Assembly: GCF_017311415.1 (NCBI RefSeq)
Contig: NZ_JAEKIS010000004.1
Location: 124,001-188,000 of the forward strand
Direction: 5' to 3'
Length of the DNA: 64,000 nt
DNA from: Salipiger abyssi
GTDB taxonomy: Bacteria > Pseudomonadota > Alphaproteobacteria > Rhodobacterales > Rhodobacteraceae
Shown here piece by piece: positions 41,617-49,812 of this stretch. Both the position numbers and the translations under genes were made by a program. Each line of letters opens with the position of its first letter. Position 1 is the stretch's first letter. The notes under the pieces were generated by a model. That model did no database searches and was not told the origin of the DNA. It worked only from the letters and a program-made list of their open reading frames with translations.

Positions 41617-42924
41617 TCACTTCAGCAGCGCAGGCAGAAACTCGACGATCTGAGGAAACACGCTGGCCAGCACCACCAGCAGCAGGTCCAGCGCAATGAA
41701 CCACGCGACACCGCGGAAAATCGCGCCGAGTGAAACGAGATTGCCGACCACTCCCTTGATGACAAAGACGTTCATTCCGACCGGTGGGGTCAGCATGCCG
41801 ATTTCGAGCAGCTTGGTCAGCACCACGCCGAACCAGAGCAGGCTCCAGCCGGCATCGTCGATCACCGGCAGGATGATCGGCAGCGTCAGCAGCATGGAGC
41901 CGATGGGCTCCAGGAACATGCCGAGGACGAGATAGACAAGGACAATGCCGCACATGAGCAGGAACGGGTTGGCGCCCACTGCGATGATGGCTTCGGAGAG
42001 ATAATCGCCCGCGCCCGACAGTACGAGGAACCGTGTGAGCAGGCTGGCCCCCACCGCGATGACGATCAGCGAGGCGGTGGCGGTCATGGTGTCACGGGCG
42101 GCGGCAGTGAACCGCTCGAGCGTCATGTCTCCGCGCAGCAAAGCGATACCGCAGGCCAGCGCCGCACCGACCGCACCGGCTTCGGTCGGCGTGAAGACAC
42201 CGCCGAAGAGCCCGCCGAAAATTCCCAACATCACGAGCAGGATCGGCCAGGTGTCCTTGAGGTGATAGAGCCGGTCGGCAAAGGACATGGACTCGTCGCG
42301 CATCGGCGCAAGCGCCGGGTTGAGCTTCACGCGCAGAACCACCACGAGCACGTAGCCTATCGTCGTCAGAATACCCATCGCGGTGCCGCCGAGGAACAGC
42401 GCCGAGACCGAAACCTGCGCGATCACCCCGTACAGGATGAGGATGATCGACGGTGGGATCAGCGCGCCGATGGTGCCGGCGACGGCGACGGTGCCGGTGG
42501 CCAGCTCAGGGTGGTATTTGTGCTTGATCATCTCAGGCACCGCGATCCGGCCCATTGCTGCCGAGCAGGCCAGGGACGAGCCCGACACTGCGGCAAACCC
42601 AGCCGAGCCGAAGATCGAGGCGATGGCCAACCCGCCGGGCAGCGCAGAGGTCCAGACCCGGGCGGCGTTGAACAGGCCAATGGTCAGATTGGTATAGAAG
42701 CTGATATAGCCGAGAAACAGGAACATCGGGATCGAGCTCAGCACCCAGTTCGAAGTGAACTGATAGGGGATGATGCCAAGCGAGCCCCAGGCGAGGCCCC
42801 AGCCACGCAGCAGCCAGAGGCCGAAAAACGACACACCGATCAGTGCGAACCCGATGTGAAACCGCAGCGCGATCAGCACGAACAGAACGCCGAGACCGCT
42901 CAGCCCGATGGCAACGTCACTCAT
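41617..42924 (-). CDS. dctM: TRAP transporter large permease subunit DctM
   Basis: The 435-residue integral membrane protein is the ion-coupled transporter of a TRAP system. It has many hydrophobic spans and family motifs such as FAAVSGSSLACSAAMGRIAV, IGALIPPSIILILYGVIAQV, GGLFGGVFTPTEAGAVGAAL and LTPPVGMNVFVIKGVVGNLV. It overlaps dctQ by 8 bp. The gene order dctP-dctQ-dctM is standard. Substrate is unknown; surrounding acyl-CoA genes suggest an organic acid. Confidence 0.95.
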   Translation of the reverse strand: MSDVAIGLSGLGVLFVLIALRFHIGFALIGVSFFGLWLLRGWGLAWGSLGIIPYQFTSNWVLSSIPMFLFLGYISFYTNLTIGLFNAARVWTSALPGGLAIASIFGSAGFAAVSGSSLACSAAMGRIAVPEMIKHKYHPELATGTVAVAGTIGALIPPSIILILYGVIAQVSVSALFLGGTAMGILTTIGYVLVVVLRVKLNPALAPMRDESMSFADRLYHLKDTWPILLVMLGIFGGLFGGVFTPTEAGAVGAALACGIALLRGDMTLERFTAAARDTMTATASLIVIAVGASLLTRFLVLSGAGDYLSEAIIAVGANPFLLMCGIVLVYLVLGMFLEPIGSMLLTLPIILPVIDDAGWSLLWFGVVLTKLLEIGMLTPPVGMNVFVIKGVVGNLVSLGAIFRGVAWFIALDLLLVVLASVFPQIVEFLPALLK

Positions 42925-43441
42925 TGGGATGCTCCGTCTTTACGTCTGGCGTGCCGCCTGGCAGCAGGGACTGGATCAGCTTGGTCACGCACAGGAGGGC
43001 CATCAGCCCAAGCCCGACCGGAAGCAGCCAGTAGCTCTGCCAGACGGGGATCAGCGTTGTTCCCTGTTCCACCGCTGCGCCGATATTCGTTTTGCTCACG
43101 GCAACCTGCCAGGTGCGGACGGCAGCAAAGATCAGCACTGTCGCCACGAAGAGGTGATTGAGCACCGTTAGGCCGCGCCGCATCCAGGCGGGCAGCCTGT
43201 CGAAGATGAGATCGACAGAGATATGCGCGTTCTGACGCTCCGCCACGATCAGCGGCATGAAGCTGAGCGCGACCATGTAGTAGCTCGCCACGACGGTGAT
43301 GGTCCCCGGAACCGGACGACCGAAGAAATACCGTCCGGCGACATCCGCAGTGACATGGAGCATCATCAGCACCACGCAGGCCATGCCGACGAAGGTGGCC
43401 AGCTTTTCCAGATAGGACAAAGCCTTGCTCAGAACTTGCAT
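42917..43441 (-). CDS. dctQ: TRAP transporter small permease subunit DctQ
   Basis: The 174-residue protein has four membrane segments (FVGMACVVLMMLHVTADVAG, TVVASYYMVALSFMPLIVAE, VLNHLFVATVLIFAAVRTWQ, SYWLLPVGLGLMALLCVTKL), as expected for DctQ, which pairs with DctM. Start at 43441 (MQVLSKALSY) is preceded by GAGGGAG... on the minus strand roughly 20 bases away and is preferred over 43495 because the extra residues look unstructured and would cover the upstream hairpin. Confidence 0.92.
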   Translation of the reverse strand: MQVLSKALSYLEKLATFVGMACVVLMMLHVTADVAGRYFFGRPVPGTITVVASYYMVALSFMPLIVAERQNAHISVDLIFDRLPAWMRRGLTVLNHLFVATVLIFAAVRTWQVAVSKTNIGAAVEQGTTLIPVWQSYWLLPVGLGLMALLCVTKLIQSLLPGGTPDVKTEHPNE

Positions 43442-43469
43442 TGCGTCACTCTCGCATGAGGGAGACAGG

Positions 43470-43502
43470 CTGGCGCGCGGCGTTGCCAGGACCACGCGCC
43501 AG
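43470..43502 (-). other. Intergenic hairpin between dctP and dctQ
   Basis: CTGGCGCG (43470-43477) pairs exactly with CGCGCCAG (43495-43502) in the 66-bp gap downstream of dctP. There is no T-run. It may protect the dctP message from 3' decay or attenuate transcription, giving more binding protein than permease. Confidence 0.5.
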
Positions 43503-43507
43503 CGGAC

Positions 43508-44644
43508 TTACTGACCGTAACTCGCAGGATCGACCTTGGAGAAGATCTCCTGCCAGAAGATCTCTGCAAGCTGCTCTTCGCTGCTGACGCCCTCGACCAG
43601 TTCGATCCAGCGCGGGGCGAGATCCTTGATCTTTTGCAGGAGCATGTCGCCGCCTTCCATTCCGAACCGCTCCTTGTAGCTGTCCGAAAGCGCCGCGAGA
43701 TCGGAGGCGAGGAAGTCGCGGGTGGCGGACTGCACATCGTCCGGCACATCGGTCAGCGTGTTGCCACGCGCGACCACGTCTTCCAGAGCGGCGATCTCGA
43801 CGATGTGGTAATCCCAGGCGAGTCCGGCGATCAGCTCGGCGCTCGATTCCAGCAGTGCGGCGCGATGTTCATCGCTCAGGCCCTGCCAGCGGTCGATATT
43901 CATGGTCGTCGGGAACGGGAACATCCCGCTCGGCGCGCCCACATAGACCCGGTCGACCACTTCGTTCAGGCTGAAATTCGCAAGGTCGGGGCCGTTGCTC
44001 AACGTGCAGTCGAGCACGCCCTGTTCGAGCGCCTCGAAGGTCTCGTTGATCGACATCGAGACCGGAACCGCGCCCATGGCCTCCGCCCAGCGGGACCAAT
44101 AGGCGCCCGCCGCGCGGAACCGCTTGCCGTTGAGATCGTCGGCCGAGGCGATGTCGGTGACGCAGGCCATCATATAGGGTGTCGTCATCGCAACGCCCAG
44201 CATCACCTGGCTCTGCTTCTTCATCTCTTCCTGACAGGACGGGCAGTCGAGCATCACCAGTTCGGTCATCATGCCGGCAAAGGCAAAGGACGGCAGCTCG
44301 CTTTCATTGCCCTCCAGCGCCATGACCGAAGAGGTTTCCGAGATCATGTTGAGATGGGGGTATTCGGATGCGAAATAGGGTGGCAGCAGCGTGATCAGAT
44401 CGGCGAGGCCATTCTTGACGCCCTCATTCGCTTCGAGAAAGTTCAGCAGGCTCAGAGAATAGACCTTCATCGAAAGATCGCCGCCGGTCTTTTCCTCAAG
44501 CGTCTTGGCAAAGGATTCAAAGACAGGCGTCACGCTTGCGCCCGGCGGCCAGCCGCTCGCATAGCTCAGCTGGTCGGCCATTGCCGTTCCGGACATGCAG
44601 GCCAGCAGACATGCCGAGCCGGCCATCCTTGTCAGTCTGTTCAT
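43508..44644 (-). CDS. dctP: TRAP transporter substrate-binding protein DctP
   Basis: The 378-residue protein has a signal peptide (GSACLLACMSGTAMA) and a DctP fold (YASGWPPGASVTPVFESFAK, VKNGLADLITLLPPYFASEY, LNGKRFRAAGAYWSRWAEAM, ALEQGVLDCTLSNGPDLANF). The conserved Arg in KRFRAAG commonly contacts a ligand carboxylate in this family. A strong GGAGGAGAG site precedes the ATG. It is the first gene of the TRAP operon, with a 383-bp divergent gap upstream. Confidence 0.94.
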   Translation of the reverse strand: MNRLTRMAGSACLLACMSGTAMADQLSYASGWPPGASVTPVFESFAKTLEEKTGGDLSMKVYSLSLLNFLEANEGVKNGLADLITLLPPYFASEYPHLNMISETSSVMALEGNESELPSFAFAGMMTELVMLDCPSCQEEMKKQSQVMLGVAMTTPYMMACVTDIASADDLNGKRFRAAGAYWSRWAEAMGAVPVSMSINETFEALEQGVLDCTLSNGPDLANFSLNEVVDRVYVGAPSGMFPFPTTMNIDRWQGLSDEHRAALLESSAELIAGLAWDYHIVEIAALEDVVARGNTLTDVPDDVQSATRDFLASDLAALSDSYKERFGMEGGDMLLQKIKDLAPRWIELVEGVSSEEQLAEIFWQEIFSKVDPASYGQ

Positions 44645-45027
44645 TTTCTCTCCTCCCGGATGTTTTCATCTTTCTTGGTCTTAGAGATTTGTCCGCACGT
44701 TCCGTGAAACCGTCATCCAATCCATCTTGCCCAGAAACCGCATCCGCCTCCCTCATCCATCCTTACTGCCCCCGCGTCGAAATTTCTTGCGTCTAGCGGC
44801 TGAGCCGGTCGCGGCCAGCGCTGCACGAAGGTGAATCAGCGCGGTGCGTCAGGCCGCATAGACCCGCTGCCTCGCATCTGAGGCGCCGCACTCACTCAGA
44901 CGTTATCGTCAGACGAATTTCTTTGACAATCGCTCCGCCTGCTTGCAAACCTGCGTCCCGGCAGAGACCGCGCACCCGGGGAGGAGACTTTGGGCGCGCG
45001 GATTGCCCAGGCTGGAGGAGGCACGCC
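44645..45027. other. 383-bp divergent intergenic region between dctP and the MaoC gene
   Basis: This gap separates the minus-strand TRAP operon from the plus-strand maoC operon. It holds the second copy of the TCGTCAGACGA operator (44906-44916) and a TTGACA (44923-44928) just downstream of it on the plus strand; no good -10 box is evident. I see no convincing small gene. Confidence 0.55.
44905..44919. promoter_or_regulatory. Operator copy 2: palindrome TCGTCAGACGA upstream of maoC/dctP
   Basis: ATCGTCAGACGAATT here is identical over 15 bp to 34583-34597. The perfect palindrome TCGTC-A-GACGA is 112 bp before the MaoC start and is followed by TTGACA four bases later. A further CAGACG lies directly upstream (44897-44902). 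It fits a GntR/FadR-type site. Confidence 0.65.
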
Positions 45028-45903
45028 ATGTCGCGCTATGAGCGGCTGCTCGATCATCGGTTCGAGAGGGTGGATCATCGCTATGACACGCGCGAAACGA
45101 TCCTTTACGCGCTCGGCATCGGTGCTGGGACTGGGGATCTCGATCTGATCAACGAGCCCGGCCTGAAGGCTGTGCCGTCGCTGGCGACCGTTCTCGCTCA
45201 TAGCGGCCATTGGAGCGCGGCCCCCGAGGTTCCGCTCGATGACTCGCAGGCGCTGCATGTCTCTGAACGGATCGAGCTTTGCCGCGACATCCCGGTCGCC
45301 GGGCATGTCACCGCCCTGCCGAGAATTACCGCGATTCAGGACAGGGGCGACGGCCGTGGGGCCATGGTGCATCTCGAACGCAGCATCTGCGACGTGGAGA
45401 CCGGCGCCGCGCTGGCGAAGATCACGCAACGGGTGCTGTTCCGTGCGGATGGCGGGATCGGCGGTCCGCGCCGCTCTGTGCCGCGCTCCGCCCCCCTGCC
45501 CGACCGTCCCGCCGACCGGGTTGTCGCGGTGCCGACCTCGCCGCGCGCCGCCGCGCTCTATCGGCTCATGGGGGATGACAATCCGTTGCATATCGACCCG
45601 GATTCCGCCCGGCGGTCCGGGTTCGAGCGGCCGATTCTGCACGGTCTGTGCAGCTACGGCCATATCTGCCGCGCCCTCATGCGCGAGGCAGGAGGCCGCC
45701 GCCTCCGGCTCATGGATGCGCGATTCACCGCGCCGGTCTATCCCGGCGAAACCCTGACACTGGAGATCTGGCATGACACGGACGGCGCCAGATTCCGCGT
45801 TCAGGTGGCGGGGCGCGTTGTTATGAACGAGGGAGAGCTGGGCTATTTCCCCGATGCGCAGAGGTCTCCCAGCAGCGGAGTCAGCGAGGCGGTCGCGACA
45901 TGA
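45028..45903 (+). CDS. MaoC-like double-hotdog (R)-specific enoyl-CoA hydratase
   Basis: The 291-residue protein resembles eukaryotic-type hydratase 2 with two hotdog halves. The C-terminal half holds the hydratase-2 motif YRLMGDDNPLHIDPDSARRS, with Asp and His of the catalytic dyad, followed by GFERPILHGLCSYG. It hydrates 2-enoyl-CoA to (3R)-hydroxyacyl-CoA. Start ATG 45028 follows TGGAGGAGG. The stop overlaps the next gene (ATGA). Long-chain or branched substrates are typical for this two-domain form. Confidence 0.92.
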   Translation: MSRYERLLDHRFERVDHRYDTRETILYALGIGAGTGDLDLINEPGLKAVPSLATVLAHSGHWSAAPEVPLDDSQALHVSERIELCRDIPVAGHVTALPRITAIQDRGDGRGAMVHLERSICDVETGAALAKITQRVLFRADGGIGGPRRSVPRSAPLPDRPADRVVAVPTSPRAAALYRLMGDDNPLHIDPDSARRSGFERPILHGLCSYGHICRALMREAGGRRLRLMDARFTAPVYPGETLTLEIWHDTDGARFRVQVAGRVVMNEGELGYFPDAQRSPSSGVSEAVAT

Positions 45904-46715
45904 CAGATGTGGCAACCCGGATCGAGGCGGGCGTCGGCTGGCTCAGCCTCAACCGTCCGGACGCGGCGAATGCGATCAGCGGCGGTCTTGCACGCGATCT
46001 GTTCGCCGCCCTTCAGGATCTGACCGCGCGCGACGATGTGCGCTGCATCGTATTGAGGGCCGAGGGGCGATTGTTCTGCGGCGGTGGCGACCTCGCCGAT
46101 TTCGCGGCGGAGGGGCCCGAGACCATGCCAGAGCGCATTCTCGGGGTTGCGGATACATTGCATCGCAGCATCGTCCTGATCGACAGGATGGAGAAACCGC
46201 TGATCACCGCCATTCAGGGAACGGCGGCGGGCGCCGGTGTCGTCCTCGCCGCCTTGGGCGATATCGTGCTCGCGTCCGAGCAGGCGCGGTTTGTACCCGC
46301 CTATGACCGTCTGGAGCTGACGCCGGATGGCGGCTCGAGCTGGGTGCTGCCGCGCGTCATGGGGGAGCGCGCGGCGATGGCGTTTCTGCTGCTGGGCGCG
46401 CCGATGAGCGCGCAGGAGGCCGTGGCATCCGGGTTGGTTACCCGGACGGTTCCGCATGCAGCGCTGGCCGGGGAAACCGCCCGGATCGCCGAGACGCTGG
46501 CCAGGGGAAGCGGATGGGCTGCGGGCCAGACCCGTCGGTTGATCCGCGCGGGTCGCGATGCACCGCTGCCCGATCATCTCGACCATGAGGGTGCGAGCGT
46601 GTCGCAGGCAATCGCACGGCCCGAAGCCCGCGCCGCCATCGCGGCGTTTCTGGACAAGGTCCGAGATCCGGCACCCCGATCAGGAGGTATAGGCCATGAA
46701 AATTCTTCTCAGTGA
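45900..46715 (+). CDS. Enoyl-CoA hydratase/isomerase family protein
   Basis: The 271-residue crotonase-fold protein has WLSLNRPDAANAISGGLARD, the oxyanion segments RLFCGGGDLADF and GTAAGAGVVLAALGDIVLA, and YDRLELTPDGGSSWVLPRVM where acidic catalytic residues are expected. The TPDGGSSW form is common in PaaG-like isomerases. It overlaps maoC by 4 bp and the next gene by 20 bp. Confidence 0.9.
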   Translation: MTDVATRIEAGVGWLSLNRPDAANAISGGLARDLFAALQDLTARDDVRCIVLRAEGRLFCGGGDLADFAAEGPETMPERILGVADTLHRSIVLIDRMEKPLITAIQGTAAGAGVVLAALGDIVLASEQARFVPAYDRLELTPDGGSSWVLPRVMGERAAMAFLLLGAPMSAQEAVASGLVTRTVPHAALAGETARIAETLARGSGWAAGQTRRLIRAGRDAPLPDHLDHEGASVSQAIARPEARAAIAAFLDKVRDPAPRSGGIGHENSSQ

Positions 46716-47691
46716 GAACCCTGGCGGCCCGGAGCGGCTCACGCTGGCAACGCGTCCTCAGCCGGAGCCCGGACCCGGCGAAATACGCATCTCCGTGCGC
46801 TGCGTCGGGATCAACTATCCCGACACGCTGATCATCGAGGATCGCTATCAGTTCCGTCCCGAGCGTCCCTTCGCCCCCGGTGCCGAGCTCTGTGGCGTGG
46901 TCGAAACGCTGGGCGATGGCGTCACGGGTTTTGCGCCCGGCGACCGTGTCATGGCGCTCACCGTCTGGGGTGCGCTGGCGGAAAAGGTCTGCGTTCCGGC
47001 GGCGCAGTGTCATCCGGTGCCGGACGCTGTCAGCGATGCCGATGCGGCGTCGCTGCAAATGACCTATGGCACCGCGCTGCATGCGCTCGAAGAGCGTGGA
47101 GGGCTGCGCCCGGGCGAAACGGTGGTGGTTCTGGGCGCGGCAGGCGGTGTCGGCATGGCGACGGTGGAACTCGCCAAGCTGCTGGGCGCCCGTGTCGTGG
47201 CCGCCGCCAGCAGCGCGGAAAAATGCGCCGCCGCCCGCGCGTGCGGGTCGGATGCCACCGTGATCTATCCGCGCGGCCCGCTCGACCGGACGGCACAGAA
47301 GGCGTTTGCCGGTGCGCTGCGCGAGGCGATCGGCCCGGAGGGCGCGGATATCGTCGTCGATATCGTCGGCGGCGACTACAGCGAGCCGGCGCTGCGCTGC
47401 ATGGGCTTTGGCGGCCGGTTTCTCATTGTCGGCTTTCCCGCCGGTATCGCGCGCATTCCGGCCAATCTGCCGCTGCTGAAATCCTGCGATATCCGCGGCG
47501 TGTTCTGGGGGGCGGCGGTGGAACGTGCGCCCGAGGCCAACCGGCGCGCCATGGCCCGTCTGCTGGAGCTCTGCGCCGAGGGAAAAATCAGGCCGCGCAT
47601 CCACGCGACCTACCCGCTTACAGAGGGAGCCCGCGCCATCGCCGCGCTGAACGAAAGGACGGTCATGGGAAAGGTTCTGGTCACGGTCTGA
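46696..47691 (+). CDS. Zinc-less MDR family NADPH:quinone oxidoreductase-like protein
   Basis: The 331-residue protein is a medium-chain dehydrogenase/reductase: PGAELCGVVETLGDGVTGFA, PGDRVMALTVWG, and Rossmann motif VVVLGAAGGVGMATVELAKL, with AAASSAEKCAAARA contacting NADP(H). Zinc ligands are absent, as in quinone oxidoreductases and some enoyl reductases. It starts within the last codons of the enoyl-CoA hydratase (20-bp overlap), preceded by AGGAGG. In this operon it may reduce an enoyl-CoA or enone; specificity is not visible. Confidence 0.92.
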   Translation: MKILLSENPGGPERLTLATRPQPEPGPGEIRISVRCVGINYPDTLIIEDRYQFRPERPFAPGAELCGVVETLGDGVTGFAPGDRVMALTVWGALAEKVCVPAAQCHPVPDAVSDADAASLQMTYGTALHALEERGGLRPGETVVVLGAAGGVGMATVELAKLLGARVVAAASSAEKCAAARACGSDATVIYPRGPLDRTAQKAFAGALREAIGPEGADIVVDIVGGDYSEPALRCMGFGGRFLIVGFPAGIARIPANLPLLKSCDIRGVFWGAAVERAPEANRRAMARLLELCAEGKIRPRIHATYPLTEGARAIAALNERTVMGKVLVTV

Positions 47692-47720
47692 GAGGCACCA
47701 GGCCGGTTTCCGGAGGGGAA

Positions 47721-47813
47721 ATGAAACGGTTGCATCGGGACGCGCGGGAGCTAAGCTTTGCTTTGGAGGATGTCCGCGCCGCGCCTGATGCGACTGCGGA
47801 TATGGGAGGATAA
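47721..47813 (+). CDS. Possible 30-residue leader peptide upstream of the AraC gene
   Basis: A short open frame (MKRLHRDARELSFALEDVRA...) has a strong CGGAGGGGAA ribosome-binding site directly before its ATG. Its TAA is 5 bases before the TTG start of the AraC gene and just after that gene's own GGGAGGA site. This layout would couple the two translations. There is no homology evidence and the frame could be fortuitous. Confidence 0.3.
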   Translation: MKRLHRDARELSFALEDVRAAPDATADMGG

Positions 47814-47817
47814 CACA

Positions 47818-48624
47818 TTGGATTTTCGACGAACGGTCGTTATCGCACCGGAGCGCGTCATGCACACATGCCGGCTCGGATCGCGTCTGGATACGCGGGT
47901 GATCGGCGCCCTTGTGATCTATGTCGGAATGGAGGACAGCGTCACCGTCGAGATCGACGGCGAAGGCAGTGTCACCGGACGTGTGGTGACAGTTCCGGCC
48001 TTTGTCCGCCACCGGATCGCGGCGGGCCCGAAATTCGTCAAGACGATCCTGATCGAGCCCGAAACCGTCTCTGAGCGCTGCCTGTCGGATCTGCGCCAGT
48101 CGCTCAATATGCTCCGCGCGCCCGACCCGAAACTCGACAGGCTACTTTCGGATTTCGGTGTCGAAGGCGTCACCGAGCTTTCGCCCGAAGAGCCTTTCGA
48201 CTGCGACGCCTTCGATACGTCGATGTTCGGCTATGCGCTCGAAAAGCGCACGCTCGACGAGCGGATCCACTTTGCCACGCGGATGGTGATGCGCGGCGTC
48301 GGCGACGCGATCTTTGTGGCCGATTGCGCCGACGAGTTTTCCATGTCGAGTTCGCGGTTCCGGCGTCTTTTCGTCAACGATACCGGCATCCAGTTCCGCC
48401 GCTATCGCATGTGGCGCCGTGCGCGGGCCTATCTCGAACATATCGACGCGCCGAACTCGCTGACCGAGACCGCCATGACGCTCGGCTATCCGGATTCGAC
48501 CCATTTCAGCAGGTCGATCCGCAGCACCTACGGGCTGCCGCCGAAACAGATGCGTGCCAGCATGCTGGGGTCGGATTTCATCGTGTCGCAGAGAGAGCCC
48601 GAGATTAAGCAGATGCCGATGTGA
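47818..48624 (+). CDS. AraC-family transcriptional regulator
   Basis: The protein (268 residues from TTG 47818) has a degenerate N-terminal cupin-like sensor domain and a C-terminal AraC double helix-turn-helix (ADCADEFSMSSSRFRRLFVN, then RRYRMWRRARAYLEHI, LTETAMTLGYPDSTHFSRSI and YGLPPKQMRAS). It should control nearby catabolic genes in response to a small molecule. I prefer the TTG because GGGAGGA lies 7 bases upstream; the TTG at 47758 and the ATG codons at 47770 and 47788 have poorer spacing. It is the last gene of the maoC block and converges with lacI. Confidence 0.88.
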   Translation: MDFRRTVVIAPERVMHTCRLGSRLDTRVIGALVIYVGMEDSVTVEIDGEGSVTGRVVTVPAFVRHRIAAGPKFVKTILIEPETVSERCLSDLRQSLNMLRAPDPKLDRLLSDFGVEGVTELSPEEPFDCDAFDTSMFGYALEKRTLDERIHFATRMVMRGVGDAIFVADCADEFSMSSSRFRRLFVNDTGIQFRRYRMWRRARAYLEHIDAPNSLTETAMTLGYPDSTHFSRSIRSTYGLPPKQMRASMLGSDFIVSQREPEIKQMPM

Positions 48625-48633
48625 CATCGCGTG

Positions 48634-49656
48634 CTAGCTCAGAGGGGCGGTCGATTTCCTAGGAATGAGGCTCGGCGTGACGCGGCGGACCGCCGGTTGC
48701 GGGCTGTCCTCGAACAGCAATTGCAGCGCCAGCTCGGCGACCCGGTCGAACGGGACGCGCACCGTGGTCAACGGGATCGGCAGACGGCTTACAATGGGGA
48801 TGTCGTTGTAACCGACCAGTGAAATATCGCCCGGCACCGACAGCCCTCGCTGGGCGATCGCCGACATGCTGCCGATCGCGGTGTTGTCGTTAATTGCAAA
48901 GATCGCCGTCGGCGGGACGTCGAGGTCCAGAAGCTGACGGGCGGCGGTCTCGCCGGATTCGATGCTGAAGCTGGAAGCAACGACAAGTGCGGGATCGGAG
49001 GGCAAGCCCGCTTCTTCGATGGCCTGCCGGTAGCCGGCGTGCCGTCCGAGAGAGCTGGTGGCGTAATCGGGGCCGGCGATGATGCCAATGCGCCGGTGGC
49101 CGAGATCGAGCAAATGGCGCGTCGCGAGATACCCGCCGAGCTTGTCGTCTCCGACCGACGCTGCTGTGGCGCCGTTGTGGCGCAGCGCGAAAACGAAAGG
49201 CACCCCCCGATCTCGCAGCTCATCTCCGAAATCGTCGCCCAGCCGCGCCGTGGTCAGGATCAGCCCGTCGACGCCGCGCCGGATCAACGCTTCGGCCGCC
49301 TGCCGGCTGGCCTCGGGATTGTCGTCGGTGGTGGCGACGATGGCAAAGCGGCCCTGCTGCGCGGCGGCCTGGCTGATCGCCTCGTACAGCATCGCCATGA
49401 CCGTGTCGGTCAGGCGCGGCACGATGACGCCGATGGTGCCGGTCGAGCCGCGGCGCAGGCTGGCCGCGGAGACATCACGCACATAGCCCAGCCTGCGCGC
49501 CACCTCACGCACCTTGCGGGCCTTGGGTGAGTCGGAGTTGGGAAGCCGTTCGTCGAGCATTCGGGACACGGTGGATTTCGACACGCCCGCCTCGCGTGCC
49601 ACGTCGTGCAGTGTCACCCGAGCCTTTGATCTCGTTGTGATTTCCTCGTCCGACAT
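48634..49656 (-). CDS. LacI-family transcriptional repressor
   Basis: The 340-residue protein has the LacI helix-turn-helix and hinge (VTLHDVAREAGVSKSTVSRM, REVARRLGYVRDVSAASLRR) and a periplasmic-binding-protein-like sensor (TGTIGVIVPRLTDTVMAMLY, GHRRIGIIAGPDYATSSLGR, PTAIFAINDNTAIGSMSAIA). Start at 49656 follows CGGAGGGCAGG. It is divergent from the DapA-TRAP-OGL operon and should bind the palindromes at 49728-49757, sensing a sugar acid or pathway intermediate. Confidence 0.95.
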   Translation of the reverse strand: MSDEEITTRSKARVTLHDVAREAGVSKSTVSRMLDERLPNSDSPKARKVREVARRLGYVRDVSAASLRRGSTGTIGVIVPRLTDTVMAMLYEAISQAAAQQGRFAIVATTDDNPEASRQAAEALIRRGVDGLILTTARLGDDFGDELRDRGVPFVFALRHNGATAASVGDDKLGGYLATRHLLDLGHRRIGIIAGPDYATSSLGRHAGYRQAIEEAGLPSDPALVVASSFSIESGETAARQLLDLDVPPTAIFAINDNTAIGSMSAIAQRGLSVPGDISLVGYNDIPIVSRLPIPLTTVRVPFDRVAELALQLLFEDSPQPAVRRVTPSLIPRKSTAPLS

Positions 49657-49727
49657 GGCCTGCCCTCCGGTCCCGCTCCCCGTGATGACCAAAACTATCA
49701 CTTGACAGGCCCGGCTGGCAATGCATT

Positions 49728-49757
49728 TTTGGGAACGTTCCCGCAATCGTTCCCAAA
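49728..49757. promoter_or_regulatory. LacI-type operator region between lacI and the dapA-like gene
   Basis: GGGAACGTTCCC (49731-49742) is a perfect 12-bp palindrome with the central CG typical of LacI sites. In addition, TTTGGGAACG (49728-49737) and CGTTCCCAAA (49748-49757) form a perfect 10-bp inverted repeat. A TTGACA (49702-49707) lies just upstream on the plus strand, so repressor binding would overlap the promoter of the operon starting at 49813. Confidence 0.75.
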
Positions 49758-49812
49758 CGGAGCGAGCCGCGGGTTGGACGGATTTGAAAACGCATCAGGA
49801 GGAGACCCCCAC

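Noticed and set aside
39339-41699. 786-codon plus-strand frame opposite the FadJ-like gene
   Set aside because: The minus strand encodes a clear bifunctional beta-oxidation enzyme; this frame is a compositional artefact.
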